A DNA stretch of 64,000 bases from Chlorocebus sabaeus (GCF_047675955.1 NC_132918.1:87807139-87871138); one strand, 5' to 3'. Shown: positions 31,530 to 41,080, numbered from the stretch's first letter. Numbers and translations are program-made. The notes: generated from the letters alone by a model not told the origin.

Positions 31530-32315
31530 TGTTGTCAGTTGAATTGTGTCCTGCAAAACAGGTATGTTCAAGTCCTAACTCCCCCTGCTCCTTTAACTGT
31601 AATAGAGTCTTTGTAGGATGCTCACTCTGAATGAGGGTGGGCCCTAAATCCAATGACTCATACACTTCAGAGAAAAGGGAAAGTTGGACGCAGACGTACG
31701 CAGATGGGAGACGGCAATTGTGGTCCATTTGGGGTGCTATACCGAAATACCTTAAACTGGTAATTTATAAGCAATGTAAATGTATTGTTCACAGTTCTTG
31801 AGACTGGGAAGTCCAAGGTCAAGGCATTGGCAGATTCTGTGCCTGGGGGAGGCTTGCTCTCTGCCTCAAAAACTGGTGCCCTGTTGCTGCACACTCCCAT
31901 GGCAGGAGGGAGAAGCAGCTCCGTGAGGCCTCTTTTACAAGGGCACTCACCCCACTGACAAGGGCAGAGGCTTCATGGGCTAATCACCTGCTGAAGGTCC
32001 CATCTCTTAATACTACTGCACTGGGGATTAGGTTTCAATACATGAATTCTGAGGGACACAGACGTTCCAGACCGTAGCAATGGTTACAGAGGCAGAAACT
32101 GAAGTGCTGTGGCTACAAGATAAGGAACACCAAGGGTTGCCAGCAACCACCAGAAGCTAGGAAGAGGCAAGGAAAAATCCTCCCCTAAAACCTTCAGAGG
32201 GAGCACTGGCCTGCCAGCTCCTTGAGTTCAGAATTCTAGACTCCAGAACTGTGAGGGAACACATCTGCTTTGGGCCACCGAATTTGTTACAGCAGCCCTA
32301 GGAAACTAACATACA
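31530..32315 (+). mobile_element. MaLR-type LTR split by another LTR
   Basis: The left part (31530-31718) starts TGTTGTCAGTTGAATTGTGTCCTGC and has TATGTTCAAGTCCTAACTCCC. The right part (from 32082) has GAAGTGCTGTGGCTACAAGATAAGGAACACCAAGGGTTGCCAGCAACCACCAGAAGCTAGGAAGAGGCAAGGAAAAATCC and ends CCAGAACTGTGAGG...GTTACAGCAGCCCTAGGAAACTAACATAC. Together they make one plus-strand LTR. The middle is occupied by an antisense LTR with a GCAAT duplication. Confidence 0.8.
31719..32076 (-). mobile_element. MLT1-like LTR, antisense, nested insertion
   Basis: Antisense MLT1-type LTR: GTCCATTTGGGGTGCTATACCGAAATACC, CAGTTCTTGAGACTGGGAAGTCCAAGGTCAAGGC, GGCAGATTCTGTGCCTGG, GAGGCCTCTTTTACAAGGGCACTC, GCTAATCACCTGCTGAAGGTCCCATCTCTTAATAC and GGATTAGGTTTCAATACATGAATTCTGAGGG. 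The 5-bp duplication GCAAT flanks it at 31714-31718 and 32077-32081, the usual length for this class. Confidence 0.85.
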
Positions 32316-32454
32316 CGAACACCCAACTCGGGGACATTCCAGCTATATCTACGGGACTAACAGTTGTTTTCCAAGTGGGAATTGTGATGGTGCACTAACA
32401 CTAATTCTTAAATCAAAAGGAATGTTAGCACATGGTGTGAGTTTAGTTTTTTCC

Positions 32455-33225
32455 TTTTTAACTCATTCATACACTTATTAAATATTTACTGAGTACTTAA
32501 TATGGGACAAAACTTCTGCAGTGCCCTAAGGACAAAGAAGACATGATTTCTGTCCTCAAAGAGCTCATTGTCTACTACAGTCTGAGTGTTTGTGTCCCCG
32601 CAAAACTCACATTGAAATCCTAATCCCAAGGTGACGGTTACTGGGAGATGGAGCCTCCAGGAAGTGGCCAGGTCGTAAGAGCAGCGCCTTCATGAATGGG
32701 ATTTCTGCACTTGACACTTGAGAGCTCCCTTTCTCCTTTCATCAGGTGAGGACATAGTGAAACAACAGCTGTCTGTGAACCAGGAAAGGGAGCCTCGCCA
32801 GACACCGAATCTGCCCAGATCCTTGATTTTAACCTTTCCAGATGCTAGAACTGTGTGAAATTAATTTCTGTGGCTGATAATCCACCCAATCTATGATATT
32901 TTGTTAGAACAACCTGAATGGACTAAGACATTCCCCGCCAAGAAAATGTAAAAACATAACGTGACAGATGTGTTTACATCAGTAGTGGAAGCTGTGACAG
33001 AGGCACTTACAAACACAGAGGTAAGAAAAAGTGAAGAATGATCCTCTGTGGCAGTGGGTATCAGGGAAGGCTTTCTGTAAAGTTTACGTTTGTGCTACGT
33101 CTTTAAAAAGTAGGTGTGCGTCAGGTGAGCAAGGTGGGGAAATACTTTCTAGGCACGTCAAAAGGCCTTGGCCTAACTCTTCCAGACACAGATAAATGTG
33201 GGGAATAAGGAGGGAAGGACAAGAA
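32455..33225 (-). mobile_element. LINE-2 3' region, antisense, split by an LTR
   Basis: Left part: TCATTCATACACTTATTAAATATTTACTGAGTACTTAATATGGGAC...TTTCTGTCCTCAAAGAGCTCATTG, the antisense L2 tail. After the LTR, TATCAGGGAAGGCTTTCTGTAAAG, TTTGTGCTACGTCTTTAAAAAGTAGG and TCAGGTGAGCAAGGTGGGG continue as the antisense of the L2 segment coding side (the reverse of CTTTGCACATGC...CCTTCCCTGACC). Divergent but ordered. Confidence 0.6.
32571..32930 (+). mobile_element. MLT1-like solo LTR
   Basis: CAGTCTGAGTGTTTGTGTCCCCGCAAAACTCACATTGAAATCCTAATCCC, GGGAGATGGAGCCTCC, CTTCATGAATGGGATTTCTGCAC, CAGGTGAGGACATAG, CGCCAGACACCGAATCTGCC, TAGAACTGTGTGAAATTAATTTCTGTGG and ATATTTTGTTAGAACAACCTGAATGGACTAAGACA match an MLT1 LTR throughout. 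Candidate 5-bp duplication CATTG/CATTC. Confidence 0.88.
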
Positions 33226-33334
33226 ATAAACCTCAAAAGCTGTGCTGAAGCACCTCAGTTTGTGTGTGAACTGGTCCAGGAAACCCCGCAGGTGCTCAGA
33301 CAGTCCTCTTTTTAATGTTATCATTATACCATTA

Positions 33335-33455
33335 CTGTTACTGTAGAAATGGGGCCTTGCTGTGTTGTCCAGGTTGCTCTTGAACTCCGGGCCTCACACG
33401 ATCCTCCTCCCCTGCCCTCCTAAAGAACTGGAATTACAAGTGTGAACTACCATGC
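33335..33455 (-). mobile_element. FLAM or AluJ left monomer, antisense
   Basis: AAATGGGGCCTTGCTGTGTTGTCCAGGTTGCTCTTGAACTCCGGGCCTCACACGATCCTCCTCCC...AAAGAACTGGAATTACAAGTGTGAACTACCATGC is an old left-arm monomer in antisense without a right arm. A younger Alu is inserted directly after it in the same orientation. Confidence 0.8.
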
Positions 33456-33762
33456 TTTTTTTTTTTTTTTTTTTTTTTTTGAGACAGTTTCACTCTTGTC
33501 ATCCTGGCTGAAGTGCAATAGCACGATCTTGGCTCACTGTGACCTCGGCCTCCTGGGTTCAAGCGATTCTCCTGCCTCGGCCTCCCAAGTAGCTGGCATT
33601 ACAGACACCCACCACCATGCCTGGCTAATTTTTGTACTTTCAGTAGAGATGGGGTTTTGCCATGTTGGCCAGGCTGGTCTCGAACTCCTGACCTCAGGTG
33701 ATCCGCCCACCTCAGTCTCCCAAAGTGCTGGAATTACAGGTGTGAGCAACAATGCCTGACCT
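33456..33762 (-). mobile_element. Alu (AluS-like), antisense
   Basis: 25-base T-run, GAGACAGTTTCACTCTTGTC, AATAGCACGATCTTGGCTC, TTTTTGTACTTTCAGTAGAGATGGGG, CTCAGGTGATCCGCCC and a GAGCAACAATGCCTGACC end. Confidence 0.95.
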
Positions 33763-34149
33763 CTAACTCCAATTTTTAAGAGTCGTATTCAGTGACTGCC
33801 CTCTCACCCAGAGCACTGTTATTTCTACTGTTTCATTTTTAGAATGACTCCAGTTCCATATTCCTCCTCCTACGCTGCTTATATACCCACCTTACAGTTT
33901 CGATGGGAATATTAAAATACTCGCAGATGAAAAACCAGACAGAAGACACCTCAGATGGTTTCCTCCACCCCCCAACAGATTTTTAATTCATTCATTTCTC
34001 CTCAATCTGGCCTACGGAGAAGGGAGAGGCTGAAATGAAAGTAACAGCTGCTTCTCAACAGTGGAGGAGCGTGAGGATGTCAGTGTGTCGCACTTGACAG
34101 CTGTGAACGATCTTAGAACATAATTATGTAACCTCCTGCATGTGGAGCT
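33763..34149. other. no recognised feature
   Basis: Non-repeat sequence with a short C-run at 33966-33974. No gene seen. Confidence 0.4.
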
Positions 34150-34300
34150 CTCCACCCTTCCAGAACACTCTCATGTGTCCCTGGGCTTTATTCTTACAGC
34201 AACCCAGGGAGCCGATCGGCATGAATGAGGCTAGAAGGAGCCTCAGAGGTAGGTGAACTGCAACATAGAAGATGACCCAAGGTTACACCTCAGTCTCCTG
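34150..34300 (-). mobile_element. possible MIR, antisense
   Basis: ACACTCTCATGTGTCCCTGGGCTTTATTCTTACAGCAACCCAGGGAGCC...GAAGATGACCCAAGGTTACACC recalls the antisense MIR order (TTAATCCTCACAACAACCCTGTGAGG...CCCAAGGTCACAC). Confidence 0.42.
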
Positions 34301-34635
34301 CTCCCGGGATGCTGTCGCCTTTCATGGTTTTGCTTGATTTTCATAAGAAGCATATAGAAGGGCTTGTAGGATTGTATATTGGAGAAACGGTTCAGCAGGA
34401 GTATGTAGAAATTCAAAGTGCCTGCATTAACATTCCACTGGAAGGGCAAAAAGAGCAAGTACTGCTTTGCTTCATCTCACAAGTAAGAGAGATTTCAGAA
34501 ACATGATCAAAATAACCACACCTCTGCGTTCTGAATTTGGAAGTCCTAAGAAAAGTGTTAAGGATGAAGCGAGAATTGAAGCTGTAAGATGTCTGCGGTT
34601 GTGATGAAGCTTAGAGAGCAGGTTTGGTCTACCAG
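34301..34635. other. no recognised feature
   Basis: A 65-codon plus-strand frame (34309-34506) is open but shows no domain. No repeat recognised. Confidence 0.4.
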
Positions 34636-34681
34636 GCCCCCTCCCCATCTTCCCCCACCCCCACCCCACCCCGCCCCACCA
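34636..34681 (-). other. C-rich tract, G-quadruplex potential on minus strand
   Basis: Seven or more runs of four or five C occur within 46 bases, separated by one to five bases. The minus strand therefore carries GGGGT-type runs that satisfy the four-run quadruplex rule several times over. Confidence 0.8.
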
Positions 34682-34742
34682 CTCTTCTGTGCGCAACATA
34701 TGGTTGTCTCTATCAGCGGCCTTTAAGAAGCTGCTGATCCCT

Positions 34743-34896
34743 AATGGAAATGACGAGTTGATGGGTGCAGCACACCAACATGGCACAAGTATACATATGT
34801 AACAAACCCGCACGTTGTGCACGTGTACCCTAGAATTTAAAGTATAATAATAATAATAACAACAAAATAAAACAAAACAAAAAACAAACGAAACAA
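34743..34896 (+). mobile_element. Very short L1PA 3' insertion
   Basis: Only the last part of a primate L1 3' UTR was copied: AAATGACGAGTTGATGGGTGCAGC, GTATACATATGTAACAAACCCGCACG and GTACCCTAGAATTTAAAGTA, then an AATAAT / AAACA tail. A perfect 18-bp duplication AAGAAGCTGCTGATCCCT flanks it at 34725-34742 and 34897-34914. It lies within the 5' flank of an older AluJ. Confidence 0.93.
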
Positions 34897-34914
34897 AAGA
34901 AGCTGCTGATCCCT

Positions 34915-35200
34915 GCCTGTCATCTCAGCACTTTGGCAGGTGAAGGTGGGAGGATCACTGGAGCCCAGGAGTTTGAGAGCAGCCTAGGCAACATAGTAAG
35001 ACTCTGTCCCTACAAAAAATTAAAGCATTAGCTGGGTGTGGGGGCTCATGCCTGTAGTACCAGCCACTCTGGAAGTTGAGGTGGGAGGACTGCTGGGGCT
35101 GGGAGGTTGTTGAGGTTGCAGTGAGCCGTGATTGTACCACTGTACTCTGGCCTGGGCAACAAAGGAAGACCCTGTCTTTTAAAAAAAAAAAAAAAAAAGA
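34915..35200 (+). mobile_element. AluJ, sense, slightly 5' truncated
   Basis: Begins within the left arm at GCCTGTCATCTCAGCACTTTGGC. It shows GAGCCCAGGAGTTTGAGAGCAGCCTAGGCAACATAG and right-arm GAGGTTGCAGTGAGCCGTGATTGTACCACTG, AluJ-like characters, with an 18-base A tail. The flank AAGAAGTTTCTGATTCC after the tail is a decayed copy of AAGAAGCTGCTGATCCC before it, so this Alu's own duplication uses the same target bases as the L1. Confidence 0.9.
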
Positions 35201-36790
35201 AGTTTCTGATTCCAAGGGTAGTGATAAAATCAACTCATCAGAAACTGAGACTAGAGCCACTGAGCTTCGTGTACCAATAGATTTTTCTTCTTAAATATCA
35301 TTACTTCAAGCTAATTGTTCATCTCTAAGGCTCAGAATTCCAAAATGCTCAGGTTAGGAAAACACTTTATAAATATATACTAAGTATATATTTAGTATAT
35401 ATGTTTAGCAAACTTTAAATATATACTAAAATTACAACGTACAAGTGTAAGCAGGAATCACATTCTTCCTGAAAGAACTAAAAACATCACTGGCAAAGTC
35501 TCTTTAATTTGCTAGGATGAAAGAAACAAAAGAACATCAATTAGATCGCATCTTCTGGTTAGAAGATCGCTCTTTCTCTGATTAAGAAGGGAAGGAAATG
35601 ATGCAAGAAAATCAAAGAATGTTACATTTAATTAATTTATTCACCTCAACCTACTCTCCACCCCAATATGTATGCTGTTGAGATTTCTTTTTACTTGACT
35701 TACAATGTTAAAGATACAATGCATCTCAGCATGCATGTGTGCTCATGTATGTAGACATGCACGTACACATCCACATTTAATTCTGAATTAATTTATTCTT
35801 TCTCAGGTCCCCTAGGTCGTAAATGAATTCTAAATCAACATAACAGTCTGGCTTATCCATGTAGGCTGCCTGTTTTTGAGGCATGATACATGAAATGTAA
35901 GAATATTTAAAAAATAAAAATTGTCCTCACACCAGGTAAAAGATAACTCAGGAGAGAAGCAAGTTCCCATCTTTAGAAGAGACTTCATTGGATTTCTGAC
36001 CAGTTGCCGAAATACCCTCTATTACCATGTGCTCTGACCATCCCTCCCCTCCTGCTTCACACACCTAGAAACTGACAGCAAGTCCTACATGAGGAAAGAA
36101 TGTACATTTTCCTTCCTCCCAGAAGGGAGAAGGAACAGGTAAAGCTGTTTTCCTTCCCTCTCAGCTTTCTCCCTTGTGTGCATGCATGCACATCAGAAGG
36201 TGTGAAGCCGCAGGTTGGAGGGAGATAATAAACCCAGAAAATATTGCAATATTAGGTTATAAAAGGACTGACTTTCCAACAGGCATGCATCAGTGGACCA
36301 CTAATGAATGGGAGGAGTACTGGGTAAAGGGAGGAAAAGGCTGCTCAAATAAGGAGCTGTAATCCTCAGTCCGTTGTACCCCAACTTCCACAGCCCTAAT
36401 GCAACAAGCAAAGATGCCCGCTACAACACAATCAAAACGGGCTCGCTCTCTCTCTCTCTCTGGCTGAGAAAGGTGTCCCAGCAGAGCCAAGGAGCCTGAG
36501 GCTGATGCAAAGCAGCTCCCTCAAAACTGACAAGCAGCATTTTGTCAGCATCTTATTTGCAAAGAAAAAACAATATACCCTGTCTGTCACCTCACTATGT
36601 ACCTCCATGGCTCAGTGACACAGAGCAAAAGGGGAAGGTAGCAGAAAGTGGTCAGTACAGGTACTCTGGCTGGTTAGAGGGCATAGGCTTCTGTCCTGGT
36701 TGCTGTTTTTTATTTGATTTCTAAAAAGAGGGCTCAGAGAAATTGGACTAATAGCTGCTCCTCTTAGGCCTCAAGTTTTTCATCTGAGAA
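35201..36790. other. no gene; AT palindrome and TC run
   Basis: Unassigned AT-rich sequence of 1.6 kb. It holds the palindrome at 35373-35402 and a TC microsatellite at about 36445-36462. Confidence 0.4.
35373..35402. repeat. AT-rich perfect inverted repeat
   Basis: ATATATACTAA (35373-35383) and TTAGTATATAT (35392-35402) are exact reverse complements with an 8-base AT spacer. A further TATATACTAAA copy lies at 35420-35430. Confidence 0.85.
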
Positions 36791-36794
36791 AAGG

Positions 36795-37320
36795 CTGCGT
36801 GACTAGATGGCCATGGCAGGTGCAAGATGGCTGCATGCATATTCTTTGACACTCTCCCATCAAGAGGTTGGGGCCAGGTCCTGTGCCCTTGAATCTAAGA
36901 GGGTTCTGTGACTGCTTGACAAACAGAGTAAGAGGGAAGTGACGGTTTGCTCGTTTTCAGCATTAGGCCTTCAGAAACTGGCGGCTTCCACTTCATATCT
37001 CTTGGAATGTTCTCTCTGGGAGCCCGGATCTTCCACATAAGGAAGCTGACTTAGACTAAGGCTGCTATGCCATGAGAAAGGCCAAGCGAATCACACAAAA
37101 AGGCTGGGGGTGGGGAGGGAAGGAAGACTGGAATGAGGGAAGGGAAGAAATGTTTGGTCAGCTACCAGCTGAGGTCCAGAAATCATAGAGCAATTGTAGG
37201 CCATCCCCTTTGTACCCTGTCTGAATTTCTGACTCAAACAATCACCAGATATAATAAGGTATTATTTTAAGCCACTAGGTTTGGGGGTAGTTTTATGCAG
37301 CAATCAGTAACAGATACAGG
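36795..37320 (+). mobile_element. MLT1-like LTR
   Basis: ATTCTTTGACACTCTCCCATCAAGAGGTTGGGGCCAGG, CCCTTGAATCTAAGAGGGTTCTGTGACTGCTTGAC, GCGGCTTCCACTTCATATCTCTTGGAATG and CTATGCCATGAGAAAGGCCAAGC, ending TTTTAAGCCACTAGGTTTGGGGGTAGTTTTATGCAGCAATCAGTAACAGATAC, in the order of an MLT1 LTR. Confidence 0.72.
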
Positions 37321-38205
37321 GACCTATAAATGCCCTTTTAGCCCTAACAACTCTGATTCCGTGATCTTCATGTGTGCCAGCAGTCCTCCACCTCTTAGCC
37401 CATCCTCACTACGGCAGTCATATCCAAAAGACAGAAGGGCTAGGTGCATGCTTATATTGGACTCTCATTGTCTGACTCTTCAGAATCCATGTCCCCACTG
37501 AACTTGAAACAGAAGAAGCAACTAAGCAGAAGGGGAGAGAATCTCTTTGAAAATGCAGTGGGAGACAGAGCCAAGAAACGGAAAGAAACAAGGACTAGTG
37601 ACATCATTTGACTCCTTTGATCAAGCCAACTCTACCCATGAACTTATCACTGACAGTTAATAAATTAATATTTTGCTTAAGCAAGTTTGTATTAAGTTTT
37701 TAAAAAAATTTTGCTGCTGCTGACACTCCTGCTAGTTAATGGAAAGAGGGGTTTCACTTGCCCTTGATTTTTTCCATTCCTAAATAATCAGTCATCAGTG
37801 GCAAAATAAAGAATCATCTTAAAGGGGGGAAAAGACATATAGGCAAAGTTTTAAATATACCAAGGCTCCATTTTGCAGTCCACAAAATGAAAAGGTTGTT
37901 CGGCGCTATGCTCAGGGAAGGATGGTCTCTAATATCCCTAGGATTCTATCAGTGCAACTCTTTCATACAATTCACTGCCACATAAAATCATGAAAAATAA
38001 GATAACCCAACAGACTGACATGAGTGGCTAGCTAAGCAAACCATCATAGAAAGCACAGTGGGGAATGACATAGTCAATGAAATGGTAAGTTTGGGGACTA
38101 TGCTACTAAGTGCAACTATGTCCGTGAAATGATACATTAAGTAATTAGGTAGGCCACAGACTAGTTGTTAAAAGAAATGTACTGCATTTAGTGATGAAAT
38201 AAGAG
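37321..38205. other. no recognised feature
   Basis: AT-rich sequence with no element I can name and no plausible exon. Confidence 0.4.
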
Positions 38206-38210
38206 GAAGA

Positions 38211-38480
38211 GGGCAGACCACTTGAGGTCAGGAGTTCAAGACCAGCCTGGCCAACATGGTGGAACCCCATCTCTACTAAAAATACAAAAATTAGCTGGGC
38301 ATGTTGGTGTGCGCCTGTAACCCCACTTACTCAGGAGGCTGAGGCAGAAGAATTGCTTGAGCGCACGAGGTGGAGATTGCAGTGAGCCAAGATGGAGCCA
38401 CTGCACTCCAGCCTTGGTGACAAGAGTGAGACTCCACTGCACTCCAGCCCTGGTGACAGAGTGACACTCCAAAGAAGAAA
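38211..38480 (+). mobile_element. 5'-truncated Alu with 3' duplication
   Basis: Starts in the left arm at GGGCAGACCACTTGAGGTCAGG. The right arm TTAGCTGGGCATGTTGG...GCCACTGCACTCCAGCCTTGG is followed by a second partial copy, CCACTGCACTCCAGCCCTGGTGACAGAGTGACACTCC, so about 35 bp at the 3' end is duplicated in tandem. Confidence 0.92.
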
Positions 38481-38608
38481 AAAGAGAGAGAGAGAGAGTG
38501 AGAGAGAGGAAGGAAAGAAGGAAGGAAGGAAGGAAGGAAGGAAGGAAGGAAGGAAGGAAGGAAGGAAGGAAGGAAGGAAGGAAGGAAGGAAGGAAGGAAG
38601 GAAGGAAA
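38481..38608 (+). repeat. (GA)n then (GGAA)n microsatellite
   Basis: A GA run (38482-38508) leads into about 25 GGAA units (38507-38608), one interrupted by GAAA. It grew in the A-tail of the upstream Alu. The minus-strand reading gives long serine/proline/leucine open frames which are purely repeat-driven. Confidence 0.97.
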
Positions 38609-39450
38609 GAGGAATAATGTGATAGGCTTGAGTAGTGGCGGAGACTGACACAGTGAATAAAACAATCCAACACCTGAAAGCTGGCTCCACCTGAGGTCCG
38701 ATGCTGTAACCATCCTGTCTCCCAATCACTGGAACAAACCCCAAAGCACTTCTATCCAGAGTCATGTAGTATGTGTCTGACTCAACCCAGGCTCTAGTCA
38801 CAGTTGGGTTTCCTGGCTTTGCCAAAGGAAACTAAAAGCTGCCAATTACCCAGATTCTTACTGGCTTCTTGGTTCTGAAAACTCCCCTTTCTCCTCCCCA
38901 TAAAAAGACACTTGACCTCACCTTGCACTTGGGGTCATGGCCAGTTCTGCAGGAAGGAAGCATATCTGCCATCAATGAGCCTATTCCAGCCTGCACAGGA
39001 CACAGCAACAAGCCTGCCGCTGACATTATCAATAAGGAAAAACATCACTGCGCTTTGAGCAGCCATCAGCACTGTCTATAACCTGCTGAACTGAGCTAGG
39101 AAAGATACTCAAACAGCAGGAAATAAGGGAGCTTCAGCCTTCAAATTATATTACAGCCATGCAGAGCAATTCCAAGAAAAAAAAACAAACTGCATATCAG
39201 TAATACTTGGATGGATGATGCTTAAGCTTGGAGCAAGATGCTGAGATTTATCAGAAAGGCTAGCCGAAGAATAAGGCTCACAATTATCCTCAGGAAATAA
39301 ATTACACCACCAAATACTGATGCTCTTGGCCCACGACTGCTTAGACACACAATAACCTCAAAATCACACAATCAGGACTGCTCCTCTGTCTCTTCTAATC
39401 CACAGGGAGGACTTCTGTCACACAAATCCATAACACGGGTCAGGAAACCT
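38609..39450. other. no recognised feature
   Basis: No repeat or gene recognised. Short open frames on both strands only. Confidence 0.4.
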
Positions 39451-39454
39451 AGTC

Positions 39455-39570
39455 AGGATTCCTGACTGTGTCTCTCTGGTAAATGGCAGCCTCTGACCCT
39501 CAGCTTCTCATCTGTAAAAGGATTAAATAAGCCAGAAACATTTAAAGCCCAAGACTAGCGAGCACGATGA
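39455..39570 (+). mobile_element. possible MIR fragment
   Basis: GATTCCTGACTGTGTCTCTCTGGTAAATGGCAGCC...CTCAGCTTCTCATCTGTAAAAGGATTAAATAAG resembles the MIR 3' half (CTCAGTTTCCTCATCTGTAAAATGGGGATAATA). Confidence 0.5.
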
Positions 39571-39636
39571 GTGAGCACATTGGATCTGATGGGTATTTCT
39601 GTCATGCTTACCCTTATTCTTAAAAATGCAAAGGCT

Positions 39637-39983
39637 GGCCGGGCATACTGGCTCATGCCTGTAATCCCAGCACTTTGGGAGGCCGAAGTGGGCGGATCAC
39701 CTGAGGTCAGGAGTTCGAGGCCAGCCTGGAAACATGGTGAAACCTTACCTTCACTAAAGATACAAAAATTAGCCAGGCATGGGGGCGCACGCCTGTAATC
39801 TCAGCTGGACATGGTGGTGCAAGCCTGTAATCCCCGGCTAAGGAAAGAATATCACTTGAACCTGGGAGGTGAAGGCTGTAGTGAGCTGAGATTGCACCAC
39901 TGCACTCCAGCCTGGGTAACTCTGTCAAAAAAAAAAAAAAAAAAGAAAAGAAAAAGAAAGAAAGAAAGAGGAGAGGAGAGGAG
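39637..39983 (+). mobile_element. Alu (AluS-like), sense, with internal partial duplication
   Basis: GGCCGGGCATACTGGCTC start and a normal left arm. The start of the right arm is present twice (GCACGCCTGTAATCTCAGC, then GCAAGCCTGTAATCCCC). The tail is A18 followed by AAAG and GGAGA units. Flanks AAATGCAAAGGCT (39624-39636) and AAATTGCAAAGGCT (39984-39997) are its target-site duplication. Confidence 0.94.
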
Positions 39984-39997
39984 AAATTGCAAAGGCT

Positions 39998-40640
39998 AAC
40001 AAGTTTGAGGAGTTAAAAAAAATGCAAAACCCATGTAGAAACAGGCAGATGGTTTCTCATCATATGTCTTAAGGCCAAAATACATTATGACCCAACTGGG
40101 AATGGCTTCCTATAGCTATTTTAATCCTATGCCTCTCTTCTCCCAACCAGTGTGAGGACAGTTGGTCATTACCACCCTCAGAGCAAATGTTGGATGCAAC
40201 TTCTCAATAAGACATTGTTGCTGTCATCATAAATGTATCTTAGTCGTAAGATGGGGATAAAGACGTCTGCTCTGCCAAGTTCAGAGGTTATTAAAAGGCC
40301 ATGAATGGGGATTATGAACGTGAAAGTTTCCACCTGTGAAGCTTCAACTCACATGGAACACGGGCATATTCACGAAGGCAGGGGCTGAGTCCATCTATTC
40401 TCACAGAATCCACTTTCCACCCACCCCGCCCTTGTTGACAATCACCTGACATGAAAAGTTACACATACCTGCAAACTGAATGTACCCAAGCTTATTAGAA
40501 AAGGAAGGATACTAACTTATGAAAAATGACAGTTATTTACGGGTTGATGGGACCTACTAAATATAGATTACTTACGCCAAAAGTGTAGCCCCTGTAAAGT
40601 ATATATTTCAATTTTTCAGCAAATCTCTCTTGATCTTTGA
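39998..40640. other. no recognised feature
   Basis: Faint MIR-like text near 40235-40300 (AAGATGGGGATAAAGACG) but nothing I would call. Confidence 0.35.
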
Positions 40641-41080
40641 CTGTTTACCCAACACTGAGAGGGATACAGGGATACAGCAGAACACAGAATAATATAGAGT
40701 TTGTCCTCATGGGGATTACGTTCTATAAAGAAGAGCTGATATTTTATAACAACAAATAGATATTAGAGGTGCAGGTATGGGAATAAAACAAAAACCTAGC
40801 CTCATTTACAGAGTCAGGGAAGAAGGCCAAAGAATAAGGAAGGCAGAGCATATTCCAAGATCTGAAGCCAAGAGTGGTCAGGATAAAGGGCCTCAAAGGA
40901 ACTCAGAGCCAAGAAAATGAAGAGGGTGGAGGCCAAAGATGGGCTGCAGAGGTGGGGAGAAGCCAAGTGGCCCTAAAACAGGTTAAGAGGAATGCTTTTT
41001 GAGTTAACTATGGTGGGAACCATGGAAGCTATTACGCAAGGGAGTGACATGATAGGGACAACACTGTTGGCAGCAAGGGG
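40641..41080 (-). mobile_element. LINE-2 remnant, antisense
   Basis: CCAACACTGAGAGGGATACAGGGATACAGCAGAACACAGAATAATATAGAGTTTGTCCTCATGGGGATTACGTTCTA is the antisense L2 tail. It continues as GAAGGCAGAGCATATTCCAAG, TCAGGATAAAGGGCCTC, GGCTGCAGAGGTGG and TATTACGCAAGGGAGTGACATGATAG, in the known antisense L2 order. Confidence 0.65.

Noticed and set aside
31530..32930. A provirus with paired LTRs
   Set aside because: The LTRs are in mixed orientation and nested, and no gag, pol or env-like interior lies between them. They are solo LTRs.
38236..38825. Three overlapping minus-strand frames of 132-164 codons rich in Ser, Pro, Leu and Phe
   Set aside because: They are the three frames of the TTCC (GGAA complement) microsatellite joined to Alu sequence; low complexity, not genes.
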